From: Reclinomonas americana ATCC 50394
Taxonomy: Eukaryota > Jakobida > Jakobea > Jakobida
NCBI GenBank assembly: GCA_048213135.1
Contig: PS015223.1
Span: 133,273 to 187,188 of the forward strand
DNA length: 53,916 nucleotides
Direction of reading: 5' to 3'
Part shown: positions 10,754-21,700 of the stretch, piece by piece
Position numbering within the stretch: position 1 is the stretch's first letter
Layout: each line of letters starts with the position of its first letter
Position numbers and translations under genes: made by a program
Notes under the pieces: model-generated
Databases searched by the model: none
Seen by the model: the letters and a program-made list of their open reading frames with translations, nothing else
What the model was told of the DNA's origin: nothing

Positions 10754-11578
10754 TCAGAAGACAACGACAAGGAGGTGAACGGCGGCGGCAAGGGTGACGA
10801 GCACGGCAATGTCCCACACGAGCCAGCGCAACGGCTGCACACGGGTGATGAAAAACAATGAATGCAACAGTCGCATCAGCGTGAAGATGCTGAAGTAGAT
10901 GGTGGAAGCCAACTGACTGGCGTGATTGAGCCCCCTCGTCAGCACCAGCAGGAAGCCGATGATGAGGAAGATGGGGATGTGCTCCACATCGTCCCTGTAG
11001 ACGACAGGGGGCAGAGATGAGCTCACATGAACGACACACACAACACAAAAAAGCTCAAACAGACAGCACACGGTTCGGGTAATGCAAGAGAGGGAAAGAG
11101 AGCGTACCTGAGCATGGCGAGACCGCGATCGACTTGTGTCAGGATGCTGCTGCTGCCACCGGCCACGCGGACCTCAGGTGGCACCGCATGCGCACCCTTG
11201 CCAATGGCCTGCGGCTCTGGTGGAAAGTCCTGCCATCACGTACAAGTGGTGGTGAGAAACCGCTGTGACGAATTTCCTCGCACGAGCGAATCATTCTCCC
11301 CCCTGAAAAACACAAAAAAAAAACACGACTCAACTTCTGGCGCCAGTGGGCGTCCTTCCTTGCGCCTGCCCACTGTCACGTAGACAGCAGAGGCGAAGAT
11401 CTGCGGCGAGAGGTGTGAGGAAACCCACAAACAAGGCGATTGACACATTTTAGGGAAAATACTGCGGCAGCAGCAGAAAACAGCAGTGGTGCACCTTGAC
11501 AAACAAGGCCACAGAACAGACGGCGAGCGTCTGCGCGGCCATGTTGGTGTCATCGTAGATGTTGTCAATGTCGGCCAT
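10754..11578 (-). CDS. MAPEG-family membrane protein (microsomal glutathione S-transferase-like)
   Basis: Exons 11578-11495, 11400-11335, 11229-11108 and 10994-10754 give 170 residues. The first TM covers MAAQTLAVCSVALFV onward; after a polar loop with APEDFPPE comes the family signature region RDDVEHIPIFLIIGFLL. This corresponds to the MAPEG 'R.H.ND.EN..PF' helix (Asp-Val-Glu-His for Asn-Asp-Leu-Glu-Asn), followed by ASTIYFSIFTLMRLLHSLFF and VQPLRWLVWD, matching the 'R..H...Y....QP.R' motif. Four TMs, usual length for MGST1-type proteins (about 155-170). MAPEG enzymes conjugate glutathione to lipophilic substrates or reduce lipid hydroperoxides in ER or outer mitochondrial membranes. The second intron uses donor GTTGAG, close to the GTTGCG class. 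Confidence 0.82.
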
Positions 11579-11901
11579 TGTGGCAGAGAGTGGGGCGAGT
11601 AATCACAGATGGGATGAAGATGCTTGTGAACAACAAGAGACAACTGCGACACAGTCGGTACAATGTGTGAGGGCACAGTAGCTCGGTCCCACTGCCCAGA
11701 ACACAAGCATACACACACCTGCAAGTGAGCCTGTCACACGTCGGCAGTGTGTGCTCCAAGATCCGCTGTCAAGATGAACGAGGATGAGATTCTTCCGTCG
11801 GCGCCAAGTCACGAGTTTACCCGACGAGCCTGGAGACAACAATGATCACTGCCCCCGTCACGCAGTCTTGCTCTCTCATTCTTTTCTCTCCCTTCACTGC
11901 G
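11579..11901. other. Intergenic region with one short plus-strand ORF
   Basis: 323 bp between two minus-strand genes, probably promoter and leader of MAPEG plus 3' UTR of the zinc-ribbon gene. A plus-strand ATG frame of 23 codons at 11774-11845 (MNEDEILPSAPSHEF...) looks protein-like but has no partner exon that I can find. I do not call it a gene. Confidence 0.4.
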
Positions 11902-12252
11902 TCATCTTATGAGAATGTCGAGAATGTTGGCCAATGGGCTCTGCCTTCTCTCAAAGAACTCGGTGAAACCACACTCGACACAGGTCACAGTGTCGAACTT
12001 GCGAGTTTGGATGTTGAGCAGCTTGGCCACGAAGCTGCCAACGGAAAACGTCTTGCCTCTGTGTCGTGTTGTGTGAGTGAGAGTGACTCGTGCAGTCCAT
12101 GCATGCATGCATACGCACTCTTTGAACTCGCGGGCACCACACTTTTCACACGTCCAATGTGGCATTCCAGTGGTGGTGACCAGTGGCGCTGAGCGAGGTT
12201 CGTCAGTGGGGCCCGCAACGCGAGTGAGCGCCGTTGTCTCACTGTGTGACAT
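11902..12252 (-). CDS. Small zinc-ribbon protein (YpzJ/DUF2082-like)
   Basis: Two exons, 12252-12119 and 12058-11902, in phase, 96 residues. The ATG at 12252 (MSHSETTAL) is the first in frame. Two CxxC knuckles (WTCEKCG and VTCVECG) surround a basic core (GKTFSVGSFVAKLLNIQTRK); the end reads TEFFERRQSPLANILDIL. This is the layout of small nucleic-acid-type zinc ribbons found in bacteria and protists: C..CG, ....IQ.RKF..V.C..CG.TEFY, ....NILD. Function is unknown in all lineages I know. The 60-nt intron is in frame without a stop, so an unspliced reading also stays open. The gene follows the DnaJ stop by 47 bp on the same strand. Confidence 0.72.
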   Translation of the reverse strand: MSHSETTALTRVAGPTDEPRSAPLVTTTGMPHWTCEKCGAREFKECVCMHAWTARVTLTHTTRHRGKTFSVGSFVAKLLNIQTRKFDTVTCVECGFTEFFERRQSPLANILDILIR

Positions 12253-12299
12253 ACATGCAGCGATCGATGGGACAGCAGTGGTGGGGACGACGAATGCAT

Positions 12300-13795
12300 T
12301 CACTGAAGTGAGCACTGTGGAAGCGTGATGCCAAACACGCCACGTCGGGTCGACGCTGTCGTCGGGCCTGATGGTGCTGCGGCCGATCGAAAAGGCACGA
12401 GCTGCATGTCCAGACGTCGTGAGTCGCCGTCGACGATTATGTCAGCCTCCTCCACACCACTGTCGTCATCGTCGTTGTCCGCGCTGACCTGCACCGTGGA
12501 TGTGCCGCCGCTGAGATGCGGAATAATCAGGGTGGAGACGGACGACAGGGTGAGGGGCGGCGGCTTGCTGGAGAACTCCAGCAGTTGTGCTGCACCACTG
12601 CCGGCATCATCGTCTGGTGCCTCCGTGGATGCACTGGCGTGCGGAGACAAGAGTCGCGCAAAGTTTGGCGGCAACTCACATGTCGGTGACATTAGCCGTC
12701 GCAAGTAGTACTTGAGGGAGGGGTTCACATGTCCAGGCAGCGCCACCGAGAACCACACCAGCAGACCGCCGTGCACACTGCGTCCCGACGACTCCACCCA
12801 CGGGAATTCGGGCAAGCCAGCAAACTCTATCCAGCGACACTGCGCAGGGTGGGTGACACAGTCGGTGCACTCGACGCGAGCGCGTGAACCGTCCAACAGC
12901 TGGATCCGTACGGAGAAGCCACGGATTGCTTCCTCCACACTCAGTGTGTGCTGCGTCAACAAGTGCGCTCCACATCTCACGAAACGCGGATGTCGACGCA
13001 CCCGCACAATCACTTGCACCTCGTGACTGTCCAACACAATAACGTGCCGATCCGGAACACCCGCTGGCACCGACACCTGCACACCGTCACGATCGACGGC
13101 AGTGGTCCACCGCGAGCCGCGACACTCTGCGCACACTTGCACATTGCGCTCCCCACGACCCTGGCAATCCGGACAGTGTACCACCAAGCGTTGCACTACT
13201 CCCGTTGACAGCGTGCGCAGCAGCACCTTGCGACCGTCGCCCTTTATGGTCGAGTGAGAGTGAGACAAGTGGCACAACGTAACACGAGTCACGCACTCAC
13301 AGACCTTGCACCGACGACAATACTCCAGCTGACCGCCGGTGCCGCCGCACACTGAGCACACTCGCGTCCGCGGCGGGAGGCGAATGCGACGCACCACGCC
13401 CGTGTACACCTCCTCCAGTGACACGCGCAGCACGAGTCGCACGTACTGTGGCGCCTGTTCGATTGCTGGCCTCGCCTCACTCGCACCGACTTGCAGCGGG
13501 TTCTTGCTGGCGAGCCTGTTGTGTGCACCAGAGAACGCTGCAAACAAGTTCTCCAGCACGCCGGGCAGGCCAGTGGTGGCGCCAAACTGCGACTCGGTGC
13601 CGATCTCCGCGAATCCATGCTGCTCGGTCACGTCGTCACCAGCACCACTGATCTGCACAAGCGCAGGAGAGGTGAGTGTGGTGCAGAGTCGACAGGGCGA
13701 CGCAGACAGACGCACCTCCAGTGCCGAAGCGCCATACTTGTCGTACAGTGCACGCTTGCGATCATTGGACAAGACAGCGTATGCTGAAGATGATG

Positions 13796-13837
<42 letters not shown>

Positions 13838-14116
13838 TCAGTAGATGCACGACGACGAGAGACAGACAACTCGCTGGAACTCACGCACCCTCGCGGATCT
13901 TCCGAAACTCATCAGTGGCATTCGGATTCTTGTCGGGATGCAAGCGCAAGGCCAGTGCACGATACGCTCGCTTGAGCTCCTCTGCCGTGGCACTGCGCTC
14001 TGCTCTCGCCACAATGAGGAGGACGAGAACAAGAAAGCAAAGGAGGAGAGAGACACGCAACTAACGCCGAGAATGCGGTACAACTCGGTGGCATCGAATG
14101 CCAAGTGGCGCTGCAT
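12300..14116 (-). CDS. Type I DnaJ/Hsp40 co-chaperone
   Basis: Exons 14116-14062, 13999-13889, 13783-13716, 13652-13305 and 13241-12300 splice in phase (507 residues). The J domain begins [16 protein letters not shown] and has the HPD motif ([10 protein letters not shown]), then [19 protein letters not shown]-rich stretch leads to beta-domain I ([20 protein letters not shown]). Four zinc-finger CxxC repeats follow: [26 protein letters not shown] and CAECRGS, the last lacking the usual GxG. Then a client-binding domain with [14 protein letters not shown]. DnaJ proteins deliver clients to Hsp70 and stimulate its ATPase through HPD. The C-terminal 120 residues after the substrate domain (acidic, Ser-rich) are longer than in DnaJA/DNAJA1 and have no farnesyl CaaX box. 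Intron 1 begins GTTGCG. A long GA tract sits in intron 2. Confidence 0.88.
13800..13834. repeat. (GA)n microsatellite in DnaJ intron 2
   Basis: About 17 GA units on the plus strand, reading as CT in the direction of transcription, so it serves as the polypyrimidine part of the intron. Confidence 0.85.
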
Positions 14117-14262
14117 TGCTCAGCGATGAAGCACGAGGGTGTGTGTGTTGCTTCTCTCTCTCCCCTTCGCTCACTGCACAACAACGATGAACAGCGAACG
14201 TCGCGACGTTTTCAGAGGACGTCGCGGAGATTAATTGAGCTTGTGTTGCACAGAGAGAGAAG

Positions 14263-14620
14263 ATGAGCGTTTCCGTTGGGCAACTCTTGTGTCCCTACTC
14301 GTGGGTAGTGTGGTTGCTCGCGTTGCTTCGACTGGCGATGCAGCTGTTGCGCGACGGAGTGCTCACAGTCGTCGGCAAGTCTCACTTGGCGTCGTCTTCC
14401 GCTGCTTCTGCTGAGGAGCCAGTGTCACCCGAACCAGCCGTGGAGCAGTTGCGTGCTCCCCCTCTTACGTCAGCGACATTCATTCTCCATTTTCTCCGAC
14501 AACATGTGTTGTCGCAGTTCAAAGCAGCAACCGGAGGCCGCGGCAGTAGTGCGACAGAGATCGCAGCGTGGTGATGGCGGCAGTGGCGAGCATTCCACCA
14601 CTGCCGCGCTCGACGAGTGA
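14263..14620 (+). CDS. Small single-TM protein, hypothetical
   Basis: ATG 14263 opens MSVSVGQLLCPYSWVVWLLA, a hydrophobic segment near residues 14-34, then a Ser/Ala/Glu-rich tail. Read straight through, the frame stops at 14574 (103 residues). If the GTTGCG at 14448 is a donor and the AG at 14516-14517 the acceptor (70-nt intron, in line with neighbours), it continues in phase to TGA 14618-14620 for 95 residues with a polar Gln/Ala/Arg tail. I prefer the spliced model because the donor hexamer recurs in confirmed genes, but both are possible. No family recognised. The gene is divergent from DnaJ (147 bp between the starts) and convergent with the glycosyltransferase. Confidence 0.5.
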
Positions 14621-14654
14621 ACAATCGCCCGTCTAGTCTGTATGCGCTTGTTAG

Positions 14655-16087
14655 TCAGTTGGTGTCGCAATTGTCGCACTCGAGTGCATCGTCGGCGAGC
14701 AGCATGTCAGCCGCCGTGCTGACGGCTACTGTGGCGTATCCGCGTTGCTCGTACAGGCGCTGTGGGGGTAAGATTGTGTGAGGAGGAGCGGTTAATGCGG
14801 CGCAATCGAGGTGGCGTACAGTACCTCGTTCATGTTGACGCCCTGCACGCCAATGTTGCGGATGCGCGAGAGCTCTGGCGCCAGGTATCGAGACGGTAGC
14901 AGGCCCGCTCGCTGCAAGCTGGTGAAGCATATCTGCGCATGGCGAAGGGGGGCTTGTCTCGTCAGCATCTTCGACAGTGAGCGACGACACGCCGGGTTCT
15001 CCGCAACATCCCAGCCGTTGGCACACTCGCGAAACTCGCGCTCGTGCTGCTGCAGGAGGTTCCACGTGGAGCGCGGTAGCAGGTAGCCGGTGTTGCTGAG
15101 TCCCTCCAGCACGTGCACTCGCTGCGCCAGGCTGTGTGTGCCCAGCGGCGGGTGTCAGCGGAAGATGGAAGTCGGCGAATGTGATCCGCACTCTCTCTCA
15201 CACACACCTGCGCTCGGTCGAGGCCGCATTGTAGAGACTGAGGCCCCAGCAGCCGCGGCACATTGTGTGCCACTCTGCCACCATGCGATGCGACATGGCA
15301 AACAGATCCGCGCTGCTCACGTGGTCCTCCTCCACAAACAACACCTCGTCCACCGTGGTGCCCAGCAGCTCCGACTCAAACACCATGTGCTGAATCCACC
15401 ACCAGTGCTCCTTCAGGGCCATAATCGAGCCGCCCTCGTTGGTCGTCGGACGCACAAACACAAACAACTGGAGCAGGGCGATGAGAGACGGATGATGATG
15501 ACGACGCTGTTCAAGCACGCAACTGGACAGGTGTGCTGATTGTCTTCACGGCCCCTGCCAACTGCCTCCGCGCCCACTGCGTGCGGGTACTCGCGTTGTA
15601 GAAAGTCCATGGTTTGCGGCATGGCGCCGTCGAGGAAGAGCAGAATGACCGGCTCAAACGAGCGATCGTCGCGATGTGTGTGCGACGGGCCAGTGACCAC
15701 CGTCTCCGTCTCGGCCGCCCGACACAGCGACCCCAGCGACTCTGTCAGGTACTGCGGACGACTCTTGGCGTACATGGCCACCACGTGTGGCACACGGCGC
15801 AGGCGCGTGGCCCGCTTCGCCACGAATCGCTGCAATCGATCGCGTTGCAGGGCATTGTACGACGAGACTCTGTGCCGCACCTCCCAGTCACGCATTCGCA
15901 GAGAGAGAGAGGAAGGGTGATGTGCGCAGGCACACAGCTCACGCAACAGATGCGTCACCATGTCTTCACACACCACGCCCGAGTGATCGCATTGCACACG
16001 CGTGTTGGTCGTCCACACCAACCCCACAATCATGCTCACCAGCACCAGTGCCAACAGTGACACGGCCGCAATCGCCAAGCACGGCAT
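14655..16087 (-). CDS. GnT-II (MGAT2)-like N-acetylglucosaminyltransferase, GT16 family
   Basis: Type II Golgi layout: ATG 16087, then hydrophobic anchor LAIAAVSLLALVLVSMIVGL. Exons 16087-15948, 15869-15524 and 15467 onward were phase-checked; later exons are approximate down to TGA 14655. Family landmarks in order: VVAMYAKSRPQYLTESLGSL (the 'V..HSRP.YL..L..SL' start of the Rossmann domain), EHWWWIQHMVFE (matching HHWWWK.HFVWE), LFVEEDH (metal-binding EEDH), a Ser-Leu-Tyr segment, SNTGYLLPRSTW, then RIRNIGVQGVN (matching RIFHAGDCGM). MGAT2 adds GlcNAc to the alpha-1,6 arm of N-glycans after GnT-I has acted. GTTGCG donors are at 15947 and 15523. The substrate is inferred from the family only. 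Confidence 0.8.
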
Positions 16088-16389
16088 ACCGTTGCTTCTG
16101 AATGCAAAGTGAACACATGTGTGATGAGGAACAATGCCTGCTTGTATGCGTCACCTCACAGACGGCAGTGCATAGGGATGGTAATCGCCACCCCGGACAG
16201 GGGGGTCGCGCTCGCGAGTGAGTCGAGCAAACACGATGAATGATCGCTCTCGGCGACGGACTAACGACGATGATTGACAGAGAGGACACAGGCACAAACG
16301 ACACTGTACACTCCTCGCAAGCGTCGGCTATAGACAGCACACGCATACATACAAACACAACAACAACAACAACAAAAGAGAAAGAAAAC
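16088..16389. other. Intergenic, upstream of the glycosyltransferase
   Basis: 302 bp between the start of the GnT-II-like gene and the stop of the next minus-strand gene. It has CA/AC-rich simple sequence (acaacaacaacaacaac) and no supported gene. Confidence 0.5.
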
Positions 16390-18789
16390 TCAACGCGACT
16401 GCGTCGAGTTGCGCTGCTGTCGTTTTGCCTCCGCCACTGCAAAGCACACGGGAGTGAGCACACCACCAACAAACGAGCGTGAGTGCGAGCGGAACAACGC
16501 ACTGGCTTCATCGATCCTCCGCTCCAGTTCTCTGTTGTCGAGCCTCTTGACTGCCACCTGCTCACACACACACAGTCGATCAGTGTCCGACATGACGATC
16601 TCTCCAACTGCTGTGCTGCGCAGACGACGAACCATGTCTTTGAGTAACTCGACACGCCATCGTATTTGCTCTTGCTCGGCGAGTAGCTCGTCACGCTCTC
16701 TCTCCAGCTCCTGCAGCGCTTGCGCACGATCCGTGCTTATACCAACTTCGCCTGCTCACATGGATCATTAGCTGCTGCCTGTGCTCTGGATCAAAGAGCA
16801 TACACGCGTGCGTACCATCAGTGTGCCACTCGCCACCGTGGAACACAAACTCACGCTCGCCGAGCATAAACAGAATGTCGTCCTTGTCAATGTTGGGCAC
16901 ACTGCGAGAGTGCGTGATTGTGTGAGCTCTCGCAGAGTGTGGAAGGTCGTCGCGTTGAGACACACCTCTGTGGTGGCTCTGGAAGAGGCTTGGCCCCAAA
17001 CCGAAACAGCGACACCATTGTCTTTCTCTCTCTCCGCGATTGATCCCGGCGACCGTTACACCGCCGACGTGCAGGACCGTCAACTCCCCCTCAACTTCCG
17101 CAGAGAGAACACGCACGCACACACGTACACACTCTCTTCGCTGGTGAAGCCATGGGAAACNNNNNNNNNNNNNNNNNNNNATCAGGATCAGGATCACACA
17201 AAACAGAATCTATACAATGAACGCTGTGTGCGGCTACTCTCGCGACACGGGGACTGGCGATACAAACAAAAAAAAGGGACGGAAAGAAAGCAAGAACGAT
17301 CATTGCCGTGAGGCATCGGCCAGCAATCCCTCCTGTGAGATCGACGCATCGGCAAGCTGCGACACGCGGCACGATGTGAGTGGCTGCTCGAGACGGTGCA
17401 TGACCACGAGGTACCGCCCCTCTCACCATGTCTTTCAGCACTCGCTCCTCCAGTTGCAGTCGTAAGTTTGCCACTCTGAGTTTCCGTATCTCCTCCATCA
17501 GTTGCCTTCCTCGCAGACCACCACCCGCCGACTCTACACCGCCACAGCATCAGCCACCCATCACACTACTCCTGTGGTTCCCTGCTGCACTCACCTCCGG
17601 CAATCCTCCACTCGCCCTCCGCAAACTCAATCTGCTTGTCGCCGATCGCAAACGAGATGGGCGTGGTGTCGATGTTGGGCACCGACGGTGGCGGTGGCGG
17701 CAGGATGATCTTNNNNNNNNNNNNNNNNNNNNNNNNNNNNNNNNNNNNNNNNNNNNNNNNNNNNNNNNNNNNNNNNNNNNNNNNNNNNNNNNNNNNNNNN
17801 NNNNNNNNNNNNNNNNNNNNNNNNNNNNNNNNNNNNNNNNNNNNNNNNNNNNNNNNNNNNNNNNNNNNNNNNNNNNNNNNNNNNNNNNNNNNNNNNNNNN
17901 NNNNNNNNNNNNNNNNNNNNNNNNNNNNNNNNNNNNNNNNNNNNNNNNNNNNNNNNNNNNNNNNNNNNNNNNNNNNNNNNCCAGATGATGATGATGGCGG
18001 AGCGCCGCCACCGTCAGCGGCTGCCGCCGTCATCCACCGCTCGATCAGTGCGCTCAGCGATGTGGCACCGTCGCCGGCCAGACGGCGAAGCACACGTCGA
18101 CACGGCGACAGCCCGTCTGTCACGCCCTCCGCTTTCTGCTCGTCCTCTGGGCCTGTGCTGACAAACACACAGTAGCGCTCGGCGCTCGGGAGCACGTCGA
18201 TCGGGCCGTCGCCGTCGCCTTCGTCGTGACGATGGCGCGCGGCCTGCAGCAGGCGCTTGTTGCGACGATACTCGTCAATGTCGTGCAGACCGACGTGCTC
18301 AACAGTGCCGTCCGTCGACTGTCGACTGTCGTCCTCCATCACGGTGGTGGACGCCAAGAAGTGAGCGCGGAGGCGTTCTTCCAGCTTTAGCCGACGTCGC
18401 AGGATTTGTCGCAGGAAGCGATCGGCACGCAGAGGAACGCTGTTGTTGTGCAGTCGACTCTCCAGTACTGGCACGCCCGGGGCACCCATGTCGGCGGTGA
18501 TCCGCGGCGGCGTCGAGCTTGGTGCGAGGTCGTTGGAGGTGACGCGCGGACCACTGACCGTCATGCCCCAGTTGGTGCGGAACACCTGTGCCGCCACCCG
18601 ATTGGCGGCCGCCCGTCCCGATACCCACTTGGCACAGGGCCACGGACCGGCCACTGCGGCCGTGTCGACCACCACCGGCGTCAGCATCTGCACAAGCGAA
18701 TCGCCCAGCAGGTGATGAACGGCGCGTTTCACGGCAGCTGCATACACGACACGTCCGCTATGGTGCGCCAGCAGCAGCAGGCGCGCTCC
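16390..18789 (-). CDS. Coiled-coil protein with duplicated PNID/GEW module (separate gene or 3' part of the giant gene)
   Basis: Multi-exon, ending at TGA 16390; two gaps interrupt it (17161-17180, 17713-17980). The first exon begins right after a TAG acceptor at 18790-18792 and is open with no early ATG (GARLLLLAHHSGRVVYAAAVK), so it probably continues the upstream gene. It encodes a basic helical segment (RFLRQILRRRLKLEERL), then a first module SVPNIDTTPISFAIGDKQ..FAEGEW (about 17690-17600) followed by a coiled coil ending LKDMV. A second, diverged copy follows: PNIDKDDILFMLGERE..FHGGEW (about 16905-16825), again followed by a helix ending LLKDMVRRL. The end is KRLDNRELERRIDEASALF, also coiled coil. 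I do not recognise the family. The module has beta-strand-like alternation and could be an interaction domain. Confidence 0.55.
17161..17180. other. Assembly gap (20 N) between the two PNID/GEW copies
   Basis: Exactly 20 N, the usual placeholder for a join of unknown length. It separates the two copies of the duplicated module, so their spacing is not certain. Confidence 0.99.
17713..17980. other. Assembly gap (268 N) within the coiled-coil gene
   Basis: The gap falls inside an exon-bearing stretch: a Pro-rich segment (KIILPPPPPSVPNID) lies on one side and an Ala/Gly/Ser-rich segment (AAADGGGAPPSSSS) on the other, both in the same minus-strand frame family. Confidence 0.99.
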
Positions 18790-21700
18790 CTAGCACACCC
18801 ACATAGTAGGGAAAATCCCCCAAGCAGCAAGTGAGTCCACGGGCATCAACATGCTTGTGTGCGGTGACGCAACAGGCGAGAGTGCGAACGGCACGGCCGA
18901 GGCACTGCTGTTGTCGTCGGCACACACCCATTCCAAGCCGAGTAACGCCGTGGACATGCTTCCGCTGGCCACCTCCACACCCTCCCGATCCGATGTGCGC
19001 TCTTCCCAGTTCAGAAGCCAGCCGGCAACATCCCAGAACGCCTTTTGCTCCACCGCGCGAGCCACCTGTCGATACAACTGATCCGTGTCGACACGTACGG
19101 ATGTTGTTGTTGTTGTTGTTGTTGTTGTTGTGGCACTACCACCACTTGCGCCACCGCGTTGCTGCAACAGTGGAGCACATCCCATCTGTGTGCCCAATGG
19201 TCAAGCGAAGAACAGGCACTGCGAATGCACACGCTGGATGCACGAGACCTTGTCACCAAGTCGTGCGCGCAGCTGCAATGCAGTCTTGTCGCGCTCCGCC
19301 ATCGCATCAAACGTCCACAGTGCTCGCGCCTCACCGACTTTTGCCACCGGCAACAGCACGCAGCGGCCGAGCACAATCGGCATCTTGCACCGCCAAAATG
19401 CATCTGCCACCACAGCACCTCTAGATGAGCTGTTGCTGTCTTTCTCTCTCTCTCTCTTCAATTTCCACTTCACCAGCATCATCGACGGCAGCACAGCATG
19501 CGTCCAACCACGAAAGAGCTTGCAAGCCGCGACTCCACGCCATCGCCTCTGCGTGGCTCACAGCAATCCAGCTCAGTCGGTAAGCACCACAGTCGACCAC
19601 CATGTCGACACCCACGAATCCGGATTCCACAGCAGTGTAGCGTGCTGCATTAACGAGAGTGAGACAGCAACACACTCTCTCCTCCGACAGACGTATACTC
19701 ACGTCGGTGAAACGAGACTCCGCGCACATCACCCAGGCCATGTGCGAGCACTGTGTGGATCACAAATTCGATCACCTTGTTGGGCACTGTGGTGCACCAA
19801 AAAAAAACAGTGAATTACATGGAGGGACAGGCACAGTGGTACGCACACGAACCAGGTGAGGCAGAGTGTCGACAGTGCCTCCACAGCACCAAGGCACCAA
19901 TCAAGCTCGGTGATACTGGATCTCCGCCACCGAGCACTGTGCGAATGCTGTCTGCCGACGGCAGAGCCTCAGCCACCGACCAGCACAGATGCACATCCAG
20001 AAGGCAGAGTCGGAGCATGTGGCGCGCCGCCTGCAGTGATCGGTGAGTTGTGTGTAGCCAGGGAGCGATCAATCACAAAACGCACCTCACTGCCAGCAAA
20101 CTCGACTGCCTCGGCCAATCGACGCGTTAGCGCCGAGAGACCGCCGAATCGGCCGTGCTGCGCGCATGCACGAGTGAGACGGACAGCAAAGTCTCAACAC
20201 AAGTCAGACTGGCAGGACTCAACCTGCACACTCCACAGTCGCGCACATACGATGCACGGACACGCACTCGTAAACTGTTGGTGCACTCGAATGCACAGTG
20301 ATGCCGCCAGTGCATGCCAGCGTGCTGCAGCGGGTTCTGTCAGCCAGGCGACAACGGAAGGCGCGAAAGATTTTACGTGCGCACCTTCATCGGCATCCAA
20401 TGCTCGGAGCACGGCCGGCATGACACCACGCAGCACCGACGGCAACCAACTGACTGCCACTCGATCCTGTTGACGCGTCCGTGGATCGCGACGCAACATA
20501 GTCACAGGCTGCTGTTCGTCTACTGCCACTGTCGGCAACTCTACCACATGCAACGCAAACGCGCCGACAGCCACTGTGTCCAAGGCAGCCGACGGTTGAC
20601 TCCAAAAGGAGCCACTTGCCAGGTTGACTGTGTCGGCTACCGGCGCAGACTCGGGTGACAACACGCCGAGTGCCACATGCCAATAGTCGGTATCCATCAA
20701 CGCGTGTGAGCACAGTACCCACGCGTTATAGTCGCTTGACTCCTCCATCGACGACAGGGAGCGTTCCAATTGCTCCGTGGCCGACATGGCACAGTGTACA
20801 GTGCCCGCAGCAAGCACGATTTCGTCTTCCATTGTTGTGGCCATTGTCGAGTGCATCAATGAGAGTAGAGTGCACGGAACCTTCCACCCGAGCAGCACTG
20901 TGCACAGAGCACAAAGCGAGTTGGCAGTGAGGGGAGCACGCACGATGCACATGAAAAGTATGCACACCATTGTGCATCTTTGAGCGTTCACGATGTGACA
21001 CAGTAATGGTCCACAGCTGGTCGGCATCCACTTCCAGATTCGTCTGCGTTTGGCGCTCCTGCTGCTGCTGCGGTGGCACATCGCCACACAATGCGCTCCA
21101 CAGATGCTGGTCGGCATTATCAGCCGCTGCAGACAACGACCAGAGTTGGCATGATGAGCGAGTGGGGCAACCATGAATGACGGCAACGTACCGTGGTGTT
21201 CATCTGGCAGTCTCGCCAACTCGGCCCAGAGACGCTGACTGCACCGATGCACCAGCGCACTCATGTCACGAACAGGCGATGTGGCGACATTGCGTCGTAC
21301 TTCGTGAACGAGTAATGACCACATGCTGTTGGCTTGCGCAGTGTCCAGCGGTACTCGACGCGCCTGCAAGCAACACAGGCTGAGGAACGCTCATGAGCAT
21401 TGGCGAACACGAAATGCAACTTTCAAGCACTGCTCCAGCACGAGTTGCTGAAAGGTCTCGCGACTCCGACTGCTGAAGGCAGCAGTTGACGACGCAGGTG
21501 ACGGCACGCCCACTGCGCAAGCAGCCAGAGAAGGCAGGTGAGCTTCTCGCTCGTATCAGCGTGACGGCATTGGCTGCATTAATCACCACACATTGCCGCA
21601 CACTGCAGCAAAGCGAGAAGCACACTGGGTGTCGAGTTGACAACCACTCGCAGCAGTTCCACTGCAGCAAGGCGCCGTTGCTGACCGAATGGAAGCGTGG

